Notes: generated by a model not told the origin, from the sequence alone. A stretch of 64,000 bases of DNA from Chthoniobacterales bacterium (GCA_014879535.1 JACSRX010000035.1:1-64000), one strand, 5' to 3'; counted from the first letter of the stretch, positions 21,349 through 30,683 are shown. A program made the numbers and translations.

Positions 21349-21690
21349 TCATGACCGCCGCACGAACAAGCACATGCACCGCCCGTCCGACACGAGCATG
21401 ATCGGCACGAGTTCCGGCCCCGCCGCGGGGATGTGCTTGGCGCCCGGCCAACCGTGGTCGAGGAGCTTGTTCGCCTGAGCGCGGGGCAGTGTCAGCGTGA
21501 ACGCGGGGATCGATCCCTGCTCGGCGATGATGTTGCGTTTCTCGGCGGTCTGCGGGCTCAGCTCCTTGGCCATCGCGTAGCCCTCGCGGTCTTCGAGGTC
21601 GAGGATCACAAACACCGTGTCCGCCTTGGTCACGGCGAACGCGGCCAGGTCGCGGTGGTAATCCACGAGGGCTTTCTGCCGCGGGGTCAT
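21349..21690 (-). CDS. hypothetical phage protein
   Basis: start MTPRQKALVDYHRD; ATGA overlap with next gene. Confidence 0.5.
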   Translation of the reverse strand: MTPRQKALVDYHRDLAAFAVTKADTVFVILDLEDREGYAMAKELSPQTAEKRNIIAEQGSIPAFTLTLPRAQANKLLDHGWPGAKHIPAAGPELVPIMLVSDGRCMCLFVRRS

Positions 21691-21932
21691 CGCGCCACCT
21701 CCTTCTCGAAGATTGCCAACTCGCCCTCGGTCCTCACCCACCGGTAGCCCTTGGCGAGCAAGTCGCGCACGGCCTCCGTGTCGCGGTCTTGGCTCACGTA
21801 GGAATCGGGCGGCATGGGGCGGGCGGTCACGGCCCTCAGAGCCTCGGCGCTCACCGTGGCGTAATCAAACCGCCTCCGCCGCGGCACTTCCGCCAGCGCC
21901 CGGGCCAGCATGTAGGCATCGCGCTCGTTCAT
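21687..21932 (-). CDS. hypothetical phage protein
   Basis: start MNERDAYMLARALAE; overlaps neighbours by ATGA. Confidence 0.5.
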   Translation of the reverse strand: MNERDAYMLARALAEVPRRRRFDYATVSAEALRAVTARPMPPDSYVSQDRDTEAVRDLLAKGYRWVRTEGELAIFEKEVAR

Positions 21933-22222
21933 GGCCGCGCCTCCTCCCTGTCTCGCGCCGTCCAGTAGTCGGCTTCGGCATTCGCCAAGGCCTCCCACTT
22001 GTCCATCTCCACCCGCAGGCTCTCCACCTGCTCGGGCGACTTGACCAGCCCGTGGCCGTTCTCGGTGTCGTAGCACTGCGGATCGCCCTGGCACCCGCAC
22101 ACGGGGCACTCGGGGCAGATGCACCGGTCCACATCCTTCCCGCACACGTCGCACGGGCGGTCCTCATCCCACGGCGTGCCGCTGCACCCCGGCGGGTAAC
22201 TCCATCCGAAGATTCCGCTCAT
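21929..22222 (-). CDS. Cys-rich zinc-ribbon-like phage protein
   Basis: CDVCGKDVDRCICPECPVCGC. Confidence 0.55.
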   Translation of the reverse strand: MSGIFGWSYPPGCSGTPWDEDRPCDVCGKDVDRCICPECPVCGCQGDPQCYDTENGHGLVKSPEQVESLRVEMDKWEALANAEADYWTARDREEARP

Positions 22223-22226
22223 GGGG

Positions 22227-23150
22227 TCAGTTCAGGCTGAGGGTTGCGTTGTCGCGGCCCGCGTGGGCGCGTTTGCTGGCCTGCACCCGGCGGATCTGCC
22301 CAAGGAGCATCTCCTCGGTCACCCGCCAGTTCGCCGGATCGGGATCAACCGACCCCGCCTCCATCGCATTCAGGCACACGTTGAGCAGGTCGCCGCCCGA
22401 CAACCCGTGGGCCGCCGAGGCGATTCCGCGCATATTCTCCGGCACACGCTCGGGATTCGGCAGATGCAGCCGCAGGAGCGCCTCCCGCATGGCCGTGTCT
22501 GGCAGCCGGAACTCAATATGGCGGGCGATGCGCCGGAGCATGGCCTCGTCGTAGTTGCCGAACAGGTTCGTCGTCATGACCACCACTCCGCCGAACCGGT
22601 CCAACTCCTGCATGAGCGTGTTCCGGTTCTGGTTGATCGACGTGGAGCACGACTCGCCAGAGGCCACCCGGCGGCTCACCAGCGAATCGGCCTCGTCGAA
22701 GAACAGCACGGCATCGGCCTCGCGGGCCTGCTTGAACGCCATCACGATGTGCTTCGCGGTGTCGCCGAGGTATTTGCTCACGATGGCGCTGTAGTCCACC
22801 TGATACAGCGGCTTGCTCAACTCCAGCGCGAGCCCCAGGGCGGCCCGTGTCTTCCCCGTCCCCGGCGGGCCGTAGAAGTTCAGGATGCATCGCCCCGCCA
22901 TCGGGCGGATCTGGCTCAGCTTCCACACCTCCTCCATCTGCTCAGCCATCGCCAGGCTGCGCAGAGCGGTGGCGATCTCCGAGCGGGCTTCCTCGTGCAG
23001 CACGAGGCGGCTCAGTTCGTGGCGCGGCTCGGGCACCAGCATCACGCCAACTTCGGGCGGCTCATAGTCCCGGCGCCTGCGGCGCGGGTTGCGGTGGTCT
23101 TCCGCGGGCAACTGCTCGTCACCCATCGGGATTTCGTTCATGTCAGGCAT
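22227..23150 (-). CDS. AAA+ ATPase
   Basis: Walker A YGPPGTGKT, Walker B VLFFDEAD, sensor TTN. Confidence 0.88.
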   Translation of the reverse strand: MPDMNEIPMGDEQLPAEDHRNPRRRRRDYEPPEVGVMLVPEPRHELSRLVLHEEARSEIATALRSLAMAEQMEEVWKLSQIRPMAGRCILNFYGPPGTGKTRAALGLALELSKPLYQVDYSAIVSKYLGDTAKHIVMAFKQAREADAVLFFDEADSLVSRRVASGESCSTSINQNRNTLMQELDRFGGVVVMTTNLFGNYDEAMLRRIARHIEFRLPDTAMREALLRLHLPNPERVPENMRGIASAAHGLSGGDLLNVCLNAMEAGSVDPDPANWRVTEEMLLGQIRRVQASKRAHAGRDNATLSLN

Positions 23151-23415
23151 GGTCTTGGTCTCCTTGTTCGGTTTCGGTTGGCCGCGCCCCGTGACTACGC
23201 GACTTGCGTAGTGTGGGACGCAGAAAAGCGGGTTCAATCATCTCGGCACTCACGGCCTCCTGCGGGCGGATCGTGCCGTGCGGCCACTCAAGGGGCGAAA
23301 TCACGCCCCGGTCGCCGTTCCACTCGACGATCACATGGACCGGCTCGCCCCCGCCGTCCCACTCAGGGCGGATGCGGACAGAGTCGCCGACTTGGTAGGT
23401 GGGCTTGTTCATCAT
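23143..23415 (-). CDS. hypothetical phage protein
   Basis: MMNKPTYQVGDSVRIRPEW... Confidence 0.5.
   Translation of the reverse strand: MMNKPTYQVGDSVRIRPEWDGGGEPVHVIVEWNGDRGVISPLEWPHGTIRPQEAVSAEMIEPAFLRPTLRKSRSHGARPTETEQGDQDHA
23195..23211. promoter_or_regulatory. operator-like palindrome upstream of AAA+ gene
   Basis: CTACGCGACTTGCGTAG; identical copy at 26790-26806. Confidence 0.6.
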
Positions 23416-23657
23416 TCGTCCCCCTCGACGCCCATGCGCAGGGTGTCGGCGATTTCCTCGTCCTCAGCGTCGCAGACTCCCTCCGCGAGTTGTTCGCGCA
23501 CGGACTGCAATGCAGCGTTGCTCTTGCGGCCAGCAAGCACATCGCTCAGGAGTTGCTGTTGGTCGGCAGCGGGCAGGGCGGCAAAGCTGCTCAGGGCAGC
23601 AAGGAAGCAGCCCGCGCTCGTGGTTTCGTCGATCGTGGTGGTGTTGGTTTTCATCAT
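23412..23657 (-). CDS. hypothetical phage protein
   Basis: 81-aa ORF preceded by repeated upstream element. Confidence 0.5.
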   Translation of the reverse strand: MMKTNTTTIDETTSAGCFLAALSSFAALPAADQQQLLSDVLAGRKSNAALQSVREQLAEGVCDAEDEEIADTLRMGVEGDE

Positions 23658-23684
23658 GCCCTTGTCCTCTCGCGGACAGCCGCG

Positions 23685-23782
23685 CTGAGTCCATCAGTAT
23701 TTTTCACCATTTTTCGGGCGTCTCGGGCGGCCGTTTCCGTGAGGGGAGGAAGGAGTGAGAAGGCCGCGTTTATCAGGCGTGG
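23685..23782 (-). promoter_or_regulatory. repeated phage upstream element
   Basis: minus-strand AAATGGTGAAAAATACTGATGGACTCAG plus CCACGCCTGATAAACGC, shared with 30.4, 56.2, 57.5 and 59.0 kb. Confidence 0.6.
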
Positions 23783-23869
23783 AGGACGTTGCCGCCGTGC
23801 GCGGGATGGTGAGGGTATCGAACTTGACGACACGCCGATTGTCGCAGCCTGGCGGTTCGGCTATGAAAC

Positions 23870-24265
23870 ATGTCTATGACCGAGGACGCGCAAAGATTCC
23901 AAGAAGTTATCAAGAAACTTCACCCAAGCCACACCGACAACGATGTGTTCTTGCTCGTTCTGGCGTTGGTCTACCGAGACCATCCAAACGACTTTGATCG
24001 CATCGACGCCTGCAACACGGGCACTAAGCGTGTCTATTTCTCGACCAGCAAGGAACAGATCGAAAAATCCGGGCGCAATACTCACCCGCAGCAGATTCCC
24101 GCTTCACCTTACTACGCATTTACAAACGAGAACACGCAGCGGAAGCGCAGCATCATTGATCAGGTGCTTACGCTCTTTGGATACTCTCACGATGCGCGAG
24201 CGGTCGTCAGAGAGGCATTCGACAAGATCGTAGCTGCAAGAAGATTGGTCGAGGGCCTGCTCTAA
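23870..24265 (+). CDS. SeqA-like DNA-binding protein (C-terminal SeqA domain)
   Basis: RVYFSTSKEQIEKSGRNTHPQQIPASPYYAFTNENTQRKRSIIDQVLTLFGY aligns by eye with E. coli SeqA C-terminal domain (RVYFAADEQTLLKNGNQTKPKHVPGTPYWVITNTNTGRKCSMIEHIMQSMQF). Confidence 0.75.
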   Translation: MSMTEDAQRFQEVIKKLHPSHTDNDVFLLVLALVYRDHPNDFDRIDACNTGTKRVYFSTSKEQIEKSGRNTHPQQIPASPYYAFTNENTQRKRSIIDQVLTLFGYSHDARAVVREAFDKIVAARRLVEGLL

Positions 24266-24268
24266 CAA

Positions 24269-24580
24269 TCAGCCTCTTGCAGACCACGGCCCGTAGTGGC
24301 CGGTTTCGAGCATCTGCCGCGCCGCCTCGACAAACGTGTAGCGCTCGACCGGCTCGGTGACTTCTCCGGCGGCGTAGTAAACCGACTTCCTCGCCACCAC
24401 GAACCGCCCGTTGCTCGGATCGATCACCACATCGCCGATCTCCACCCACGCGTGCCCGTAGCGCACGCCGGCAATCGGCCCCTGCCCCGTCACCTTGCCA
24501 TGCACGAGCCACACTCCCGGCCAACTGCGGTGGGCATACAGGAGCTTCGCCGCGGCTTCGTAGCAGTCGCCCCGCCTCAT
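24269..24580 (-). CDS. hypothetical phage protein
   Basis: MRRGDCYEAAAKLLY...HAWVEIGDVVIDPSNG. Confidence 0.55.
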   Translation of the reverse strand: MRRGDCYEAAAKLLYAHRSWPGVWLVHGKVTGQGPIAGVRYGHAWVEIGDVVIDPSNGRFVVARKSVYYAAGEVTEPVERYTFVEAARQMLETGHYGPWSARG

Positions 24581-25218
24581 GCCACCGCCTCCATGTCCAT
24601 GGCACTTTCCAGATCGGCCAGCGCGGCCCGCACGCACCCGCCACAGCCCAGGGCGATCTCATGCGCGAGCGCTTTGGGCGCTTTCCACCGCCGAACCAGC
24701 CATGCCGCGATCTCGCCCGTGTCAGGGGCGGCAATCTTCCAAACCTGAAATCGCGTCTGCAACCGCTCGGTCAGCAGGTCGAGTTGCAGGTTGCTCGTGC
24801 CGAGGAACGCCCGCCCCGGACGCAGCTTGTCCAGATACGTGAGCAGCAGGTCCTGGCTCTCCTTGGAGGCCCGGTCGAGTTCATTGACGATCCGCGCCTC
24901 GCCCCCGCCGAACAGGCTCCCGTAGGCCAGCCCGTCCATCCAGCGCCGGACTGTCTCCAGCGTGATCTCCCGCCCGTTGAAGTCCTCGATGGCCAACGCC
25001 TGCCCGCCGCACAAGGCCAGCGCGGTCATCTCGGCCACGCTCGTCTTGCCCACGCCCGGCGGCCCGTAGAGCAGGAGCTTCATCGGCCCACCGCCTGACA
25101 ACTTCACCCGCTCCGCCTTGGCCACCAACGCGGCCGCAACTCGGCCCGCATGGCCGATCAGGTCTTGCGGCTTACGCGGCCGGAACGAGGCGGGTGTGAC
25201 TGTGTGCTTGGTTTTCAT
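24577..25218 (-). CDS. AAA+ ATPase, clamp-loader-like
   Basis: Walker A YGPPGVGKTS; FRPRKPQDLIGHAG; TSNLQL. Confidence 0.85.
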   Translation of the reverse strand: MKTKHTVTPASFRPRKPQDLIGHAGRVAAALVAKAERVKLSGGGPMKLLLYGPPGVGKTSVAEMTALALCGGQALAIEDFNGREITLETVRRWMDGLAYGSLFGGGEARIVNELDRASKESQDLLLTYLDKLRPGRAFLGTSNLQLDLLTERLQTRFQVWKIAAPDTGEIAAWLVRRWKAPKALAHEIALGCGGCVRAALADLESAMDMEAVA

Positions 25219-25360
25219 AGTCTTCGATTCGTTGGAGTTCGGCGGCCACGGCCCGTGCGCCCTTGCGATAGACCGTGACCGCGATCAGTTCCGCCCCCCG
25301 CCACACGGCCCAGTAGCGCGTCTGGCGGTAGCGGCTGATGTGGATGAAGCGCGTGCTCAC
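25172..25360 (-). CDS. small hypothetical phage protein
   Basis: GTG start VSTRFIHISRYRQTRYW. Confidence 0.4.
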   Translation of the reverse strand: MSTRFIHISRYRQTRYWAVWRGAELIAVTVYRKGARAVAAELQRIEDYENQAHSHTRLVPAA

Positions 25361-25548
25361 GACTCGGCCTCCGTGGTCGAGGGTTCGCGCCGCTCCCAGA
25401 GGTCCGCGGCCACCATGGCTTCGATGCGGGTTGCGAAGTTCTCGCCCACCCAGCACTCGAAGGCCCCGCGCTCATCGAACCCGACGCGCACGGCCGTCCA
25501 GCCGCCCGCGGGCGCAGGCACCACTTCCGGTGGATGCAGCGTGGTCAT
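25357..25548 (-). CDS. small hypothetical phage protein
   Basis: MTTLHPPEVVPAPAGGWTAVRVGFDERG. Confidence 0.45.
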   Translation of the reverse strand: MTTLHPPEVVPAPAGGWTAVRVGFDERGAFECWVGENFATRIEAMVAADLWERREPSTTEAES

Positions 25549-26111
25549 TTCCCCCACCCCTCCCGGCGGATGCGGGCCTTGAGCGTGTTGACCGGCACAT
25601 CGAAATGCGCCGCCGTCTGCTTGATGCTGCGTGTCTTCCTGTAGTGGCTGCGGATGGCCTTCCAGTCCGGTCCGAGGATCGCCCGCAGTTGCGCGGGAAT
25701 GGGCCGTGTGGGCTCACGCCGCTTGGACTCTGGGGTGGAGGATGCCGCGTCGAAGCGCTTTGGAGCGGCCAAATCGATCTCCCCTACCCCGCCGCCCTTG
25801 CGCCCCTCCAACACGGCCAGCCGGTTCTTGATGGCCGCCATCTCGGTTCGCACGGCCGCTTCCGCCGCCTCGCGCACGAGCTTGGCCGCATCCATCCGGC
25901 CTCCGCTCACGGCAACCTGCGCCATCTTCGCCGCCACGATCTCCTCGATCAGGGCGGTCGGGATTTCCGTGATGGCATAGACCAACCCCGTCAGACTCTC
26001 CAACCCGAGGGCCTGCTTCATCGCATCCCGCGCCTCCCGCGGGCTTTCGGCCTCCACGCGCTGGTCGAACACGATGCGCCCACCCTGACTGGCCACGACT
26101 TTGAACGTCAT
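25545..26111 (-). CDS. hypothetical phage protein with C-terminal HTH
   Basis: SIKQTAAHFDVPVNTLKARIRREGW. Confidence 0.6.
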   Translation of the reverse strand: MTFKVVASQGGRIVFDQRVEAESPREARDAMKQALGLESLTGLVYAITEIPTALIEEIVAAKMAQVAVSGGRMDAAKLVREAAEAAVRTEMAAIKNRLAVLEGRKGGGVGEIDLAAPKRFDAASSTPESKRREPTRPIPAQLRAILGPDWKAIRSHYRKTRSIKQTAAHFDVPVNTLKARIRREGWGK

Positions 26112-26752
26112 GACGCCACCTCCTCTCCGCCCTCGCTCCACAGAGCCAACTGTTCGCCATCATCGGCATCGGCCCACCGCGCCCGCCTCTCCGCCCGCTC
26201 CAACTCATAGACGAAGCCGAGGTTCGAGGTCTGCATCCCACGCCATTTGCGCCACTGCCCGTAGAGCTTGGTCCGCTTGGGCGTGTAGAGGACGAACCGC
26301 CCGTCGATGTGTTCGAGCGTCGAGTCATCCCGCAGCATGTCCACCAGCAGGGCGATCACCCGCGTGTCGCTGATCGGGCGGCTGATCGTCCGGTCCTGCC
26401 TCTTCTCGATGAATTCGAGCGCGCTCTTGTGACCGCCCCACGTGCCGTTGTGGAACAGCAGCCGCCCCGCCTTGCCTTCCAGCTTGGTCGAGGCCCCGCG
26501 GTCCACGGGGAACGGGTGGCACAGCCGCGGGTCCACCCCGCCCACGCTCGCCCACCGGAAGTGGAGCACGATTTCGCCCTCCAGCTTCCCGATCAGCCCG
26601 GCCAACTGCTCCGGCCCGAGGTTCTTCTTCCAATGCACGGCACCGTCCTGGCGCCAGCCGATTCCCGCACCGTGCGGGTTGGCCGCATGGCACGCTTTCA
26701 GCACATCCAAGTCCGGCCGCACCTGCGGGGGACATACGAGGATCACACACAT
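26108..26752 (-). CDS. class II glutamine amidotransferase-like (Ntn hydrolase) protein
   Basis: N-terminal MCVI with Cys2; ANPHGAGIGW; HFRWASVG; LFHNGTW. Confidence 0.75.
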   Translation of the reverse strand: MCVILVCPPQVRPDLDVLKACHAANPHGAGIGWRQDGAVHWKKNLGPEQLAGLIGKLEGEIVLHFRWASVGGVDPRLCHPFPVDRGASTKLEGKAGRLLFHNGTWGGHKSALEFIEKRQDRTISRPISDTRVIALLVDMLRDDSTLEHIDGRFVLYTPKRTKLYGQWRKWRGMQTSNLGFVYELERAERRARWADADDGEQLALWSEGGEEVAS

Positions 26753-26789
26753 ACTTTCTGGTTCCTTTCTGTTCTTGGTTTCGTTGTGG

Positions 26790-26806
26790 CTACGCGACTT
26801 GCGTAG
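26790..26806. promoter_or_regulatory. operator-like palindrome upstream of amidotransferase-like gene
   Basis: CTACGCGACTTGCGTAG. Confidence 0.6.
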
Positions 26807-26815
26807 CTCAAAGGC

Positions 26816-26980
26816 CTAAAGAGCGGCATCGGGGTAGCGCTCATCAAATTGGCGGCAGAGCCGCAGGGCTTCGTGCCGGTAGTGGCGGAAGTCCGAGTGC
26901 AGGCGGCCGAAGAGCCCGAGCGCACAATCGCGCTTGCTGCCCGTCCACCCGAGGTAGTCCCAGAGGAACTTCACTTCCAT
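26816..26980 (-). CDS. small hypothetical phage protein (54 aa)
   Basis: MEVKFLWDYLGWTGSKRDCALGLFGRLHSDFRHYRHEALRLCRQFDERYPDAAL; not in supplied ORF list (short). Confidence 0.45.
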   Translation of the reverse strand: MEVKFLWDYLGWTGSKRDCALGLFGRLHSDFRHYRHEALRLCRQFDERYPDAAL

Positions 26981-27055
26981 TGGGCATCAACGACTTACGT
27001 TGGCCCGGAGGGAGTGCATGACGAAACGCATGACAATTGACACGGGAGCACAACC

Positions 27056-28384
27056 ATGAAGAAGACCAGACGACCAATCATCATGAGCGACGGGCGGCGG
27101 GAGGTTCGGATCTACACGACCAAGAACCGCGGGCGCGTGCTCTACCAGATCTCCCACAATTTCGGGGGACGGCGGGAGCGGCGCAGCTTTGCCGACCTGC
27201 AGGAGGCCAAGCGCGAGGCGAACCTCCTGCTCAACACGCACACACGGGACGAGGCCGAGGGCATGGGGATGTCGCTGGCCGAGATCCAGAGCTACGGGGC
27301 GGCGAGGCGCGTGCTGGACGAGGCGAAGATCCCGCTGCACGTGGCGGCGGAGTTGGTCACGCAAGCGCAACGAGAACTTGGCGCGGGGGTGTCCATTGTC
27401 GAGGCGGCGCGGTATTGGGCACGAAACAACAAGGGGATCACGCGCAAGACGGTCTTGGACTTGGTCGAGGAATACGCCCGGGACTGCGATGCCCTGCAGA
27501 CCATCCCGGGCTACCGGCGCAACCTCCGACTGGCAGTCACGCGATTCGGGGAGGCGACCAAGGACATCATGCTGCCCGACATTCGCACCGAGCAGGTCGA
27601 TACCTGGCTCAAGGTTGATGAGTGGACGCTGACCACGAGGAACCATTACCGCCAAAGGCTGATCGCATTCTCGCGGTGGGCCAAGAAGCGCGGTTATCTC
27701 GGCATGGAGAACCGCGAGTTCGAGGAGGCCATGCTCTACAAGGTCGATCCTATGGAGACGGAAATCTTCACGTCGGATGAAATGCGGCGGTTGCTTGAGG
27801 CGGCGGGCGATGGCGGGATTCTGCCGATGATGGCAATCGGGGCGTTCGCCGGGATGCGCAGCGCGGAAATCAAGCGGCTGGACTGGAGTGAAATCCTGTG
27901 GGATCGAAACTTGATCGAAGTGAAGCGCCGCAAGTCCAAGACGCGGGCGAGGCGGTTGGTGCCACTGCTGGACAACCTGCGGGCGTGGCTCGCGCCGTTC
28001 GCCCAAGATTCAGGGCCGGTTGTGGTGCATGGGTATCCCGAGGCGGCGATCCTCAAGGTGGCCGCCAAAGCCGGAATCGAGTGGAGAAGGAACGCACTGC
28101 GCCACTCCTTCTGCAGCTACCGGCTTTCGGTGACCAACGACAGTGCCAAGACGGCAATGGAGAGCGGCCACTCGCAGCACATCCTTTTCCGCCACTACCG
28201 CGCCTTGGTGAGCCGGGAGGCCGCGGAGGAATGGTTCTCGATCTACCCCAAGGGCCACCAACCGGCGAAGAAAGAGCCGCAGCCGGGCAACGTGATTTCG
28301 ATGAGCGAGGAGGTTGTCAGGCCCGCGATCAAGGGCGACATCGGGCTGAACCCGCTAGAGATCCGGAAGGCGTTGTTCGGGTGA
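27056..28384 (+). CDS. tyrosine-type site-specific recombinase/integrase
   Basis: AGMRSAEIKRLDW, RRNALRHSFCSY, GHSQHILFRHYRALV. Confidence 0.88.
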   Translation: MKKTRRPIIMSDGRREVRIYTTKNRGRVLYQISHNFGGRRERRSFADLQEAKREANLLLNTHTRDEAEGMGMSLAEIQSYGAARRVLDEAKIPLHVAAELVTQAQRELGAGVSIVEAARYWARNNKGITRKTVLDLVEEYARDCDALQTIPGYRRNLRLAVTRFGEATKDIMLPDIRTEQVDTWLKVDEWTLTTRNHYRQRLIAFSRWAKKRGYLGMENREFEEAMLYKVDPMETEIFTSDEMRRLLEAAGDGGILPMMAIGAFAGMRSAEIKRLDWSEILWDRNLIEVKRRKSKTRARRLVPLLDNLRAWLAPFAQDSGPVVVHGYPEAAILKVAAKAGIEWRRNALRHSFCSYRLSVTNDSAKTAMESGHSQHILFRHYRALVSREAAEEWFSIYPKGHQPAKKEPQPGNVISMSEEVVRPAIKGDIGLNPLEIRKALFG

Positions 28385-28393
28385 CGGGCTCGG

Positions 28394-28834
28394 CTACGCG
28401 GAGAAATCGTCAATGATTTTGTCGATCCTTCGTGGAGTCACGAACTCGTATTCGTCCCTCCAACGGAGGTTCTTACCTTGCTTGTTCGCGTGGGGGATGG
28501 AGCCAAATCTCTCACGGAACCGGAGAAGGAGCGCTCTCTCCAGCTTGCGATAGGTTGCCACCTTGCCCTTACGCGGCGCGGCTATGATGTAGAACTCAAG
28601 AGTATGAACACCCTTGCGGGCGAACAGCTCTTCGGCTTTCCACACAGCGGAGTTGGCAACGCGGCCTGCGCCTTTCTTCGTCGTGCCAATGTATGCGATC
28701 TTCGATTTCCCATGCTGGTAGCGCAGTGGCTTGTTCGCGTAGGCGATGTAAACAAGCTCGGACGCCGCATACGCCGTGCGAGTGATGGTAATCGCGGGGC
28801 TGTTGTGAACCTTCGGACTTGGTGTGCGAGCCAT
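28394..28834 (-). CDS. GIY-YIG nuclease-like protein
   Basis: VYIAYANKPLRYQHGKSKIAYIGTTKKGAGRVANS. Confidence 0.55.
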   Translation of the reverse strand: MARTPSPKVHNSPAITITRTAYAASELVYIAYANKPLRYQHGKSKIAYIGTTKKGAGRVANSAVWKAEELFARKGVHTLEFYIIAAPRKGKVATYRKLERALLLRFRERFGSIPHANKQGKNLRWRDEYEFVTPRRIDKIIDDFSA

Positions 28835-28933
28835 AACGACTTTTTCTCACGCACTTGCCCCTCGGCGGGCGAGACAAATCGGAAGCCGTTGTTCCGCAAC
28901 AACCCGCACGCGAGTTGACACGGCGGCACGGGG

Positions 28934-29170
28934 ATGAATTCCCCCGAACAGCCGGCCGAGTGGCTGACCGAGCAGCAGCTTGCCGACCGCCTCCATGTTT
29001 CGATCCGGCACCTCGCCAACCTGCGGAAGGCGGGCCTGCCCTACGTCCAGCTCGGGGCGAGTGTGCGCTACCGGCTCGGGGAGGTTGAGGCGTATCTGGC
29101 GGCGAACCGGCGGCTGTCCTCGCACGTGGAGCGCGGGCGGCGGCGGGCGAAGATCGGAGGCCGCAAGTGA
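28934..29170 (+). CDS. excisionase/MerR-like HTH protein
   Basis: LTEQQLADRLHVSIRHLANLRKAGLPYVQLGASVRYRLGEVEAYL. Confidence 0.8.
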   Translation: MNSPEQPAEWLTEQQLADRLHVSIRHLANLRKAGLPYVQLGASVRYRLGEVEAYLAANRRLSSHVERGRRRAKIGGRK

Positions 29171-29508
29171 ACCTGGCGCACATCGCCGTGCCCGAGGGCG
29201 TGGAGTTCCGCTGGAGCATGGATGGCGAGGCGTGCCGGGCCGCGGCGCAGGAGATGGGGATCGCGGTGGAGATGGGGAAAGACCTGGCCCGGGTCGGCGG
29301 CGTCAACATCGCGGCGGGCATCGGGAGGGACGGCGAGTGGCTGCGGGCGTTCGTGGCGAGCGATGTCCCGGAGCAGACGGGGATCGACTGGATGGAGTTC
29401 GCGGTGAGGCCCGTGACCGAGATGTCCGCCGATTGGCTGGTGTCGGCGGTGAGCGCGGTGGTGAGGCCGTGTCCGCAGACGATCCGGTTCACCGTGCCGC
29501 AGTGGTAG
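29167..29508 (+). CDS. hypothetical phage protein
   Basis: coupled to excisionase-like gene by ATGA/GTGA overlap. Confidence 0.5.
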   Translation: MNLAHIAVPEGVEFRWSMDGEACRAAAQEMGIAVEMGKDLARVGGVNIAAGIGRDGEWLRAFVASDVPEQTGIDWMEFAVRPVTEMSADWLVSAVSAVVRPCPQTIRFTVPQW

Positions 29509-29561
29509 GGCGGCAGTCTGCTGCTGGATTTCCAGCGCGGCTGATCCATGCTGCGAGCGGC

Positions 29562-30383
29562 ATGAAGATCATCTCGTGGAACATGGCTCAACGCTCCAAG
29601 TGCTGGCGGTTCGTTGCGGAAATGGACGCCGATGTGGCACTGCTTCAGGAGGCCTCCGCCCCGACTTGTCCGCTTCCGCCGCACTTCGACCTCGATGATG
29701 AGCAGCCGTGGAGGACCGCGGCGGGCAAGCGAAACTGGCGCACTGCCATCGTCGGGTTGTCGCCGGAGGTGAAGCTTGAACGTGTGCCAACCAAACCGCT
29801 GGCGGAGGCAGGGGAAGGCGATCTTGGCGTGAGCCTCGCCGGCACGATCTCCGTGGCGCATGTTGAGCACCCGTCGCTTGGAGGACGAGTCACCTTGGTT
29901 TCAATGTATGCTGGATGGCAGCGCCCCCACCCCAGCGCGGGAGGCAGATGGATTATCGCTGACGCCGCCGCGCACAGGTTGATTTCCGACATCTCCAGCC
30001 TCATCGGCAGCGAGCAGAATCATCGCATCATCGCCGCGGGCGACCTCAACTGTCTTCATGGCTACGGCGACGAAGGTAAGGAGTATTGGGCGCGGCGCTA
30101 CCACACGATCTTCGACCGGTTCGAGGCGATCGGCTTGGCTTTCGTTGGGCCTCAGTTTCCCGGCGGGCGGCAGGCATCCCCATGGCCTGATGAACTGCCG
30201 CCGACGAGCAAGAATGTCCCGACCCGTCACACGCCGAAGCAGGGGCCGGCAGGTGCCACGCGGCAACTCGATTTCGTGTTCGCCTCGCATGGACTCGCCC
30301 CGCAGGTTCAAGTCCGCGCCCTGAACGAGGTGGATGCCTGGGGGCCGAGCGACCACTGCCGGGTGGAGATCGTCGTTGGCTGA
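29562..30383 (+). CDS. endonuclease/exonuclease/phosphatase-family protein
   Basis: MKIISWNMAQRSKCW...VALLQE...AAGDLNC...DFVFASHGL...SDHCRVEI. Confidence 0.85.
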   Translation: MKIISWNMAQRSKCWRFVAEMDADVALLQEASAPTCPLPPHFDLDDEQPWRTAAGKRNWRTAIVGLSPEVKLERVPTKPLAEAGEGDLGVSLAGTISVAHVEHPSLGGRVTLVSMYAGWQRPHPSAGGRWIIADAAAHRLISDISSLIGSEQNHRIIAAGDLNCLHGYGDEGKEYWARRYHTIFDRFEAIGLAFVGPQFPGGRQASPWPDELPPTSKNVPTRHTPKQGPAGATRQLDFVFASHGLAPQVQVRALNEVDAWGPSDHCRVEIVVG

Positions 30384-30426
30384 GTTTCTTCTCCCCCTCT
30401 CCCCCTACCATCCGCGCCCGCCGGCT

Positions 30427-30549
30427 CTTATGGAGAAGCGCGGCCTCGTGAGTTCCCACGCCTGATAAACGCCCGGGGCAAGCGGCGTCAAAAACCATGC
30501 CAACGGTGAGGCCGTCCGCAAAATGGTGAAAAATATGGTGATGGGTCAG
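30427..30549 (+). promoter_or_regulatory. conserved non-coding block, plus-strand copy
   Basis: CTCGTGAGTTCCCACGCCTGATAAACGC...GTCAAAAACCATGCCAAC...AAAATGGTGAAAAATATGGTGATGGGTCAG; matches reverse complement of 56141-56277. Confidence 0.7.
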
Positions 30550-30683
30550 TGATTCCACGCCGCGGGGGCCGGCTGGCACAAAATGAGGGTGAAGGCGAAA
30601 AGCATCACTCCAACAGCCAAGTCCGGTGAGTCCGGAGCGCGTGCGGCGATCACCGCACAACAGCAGCAAGGAAGGCGGTTGTC

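Noticed and set aside
22221-23879. 552-aa plus-strand ORF
   Set aside because: Antisense to the AAA+ ATPase and neighbours; no recognisable domain.
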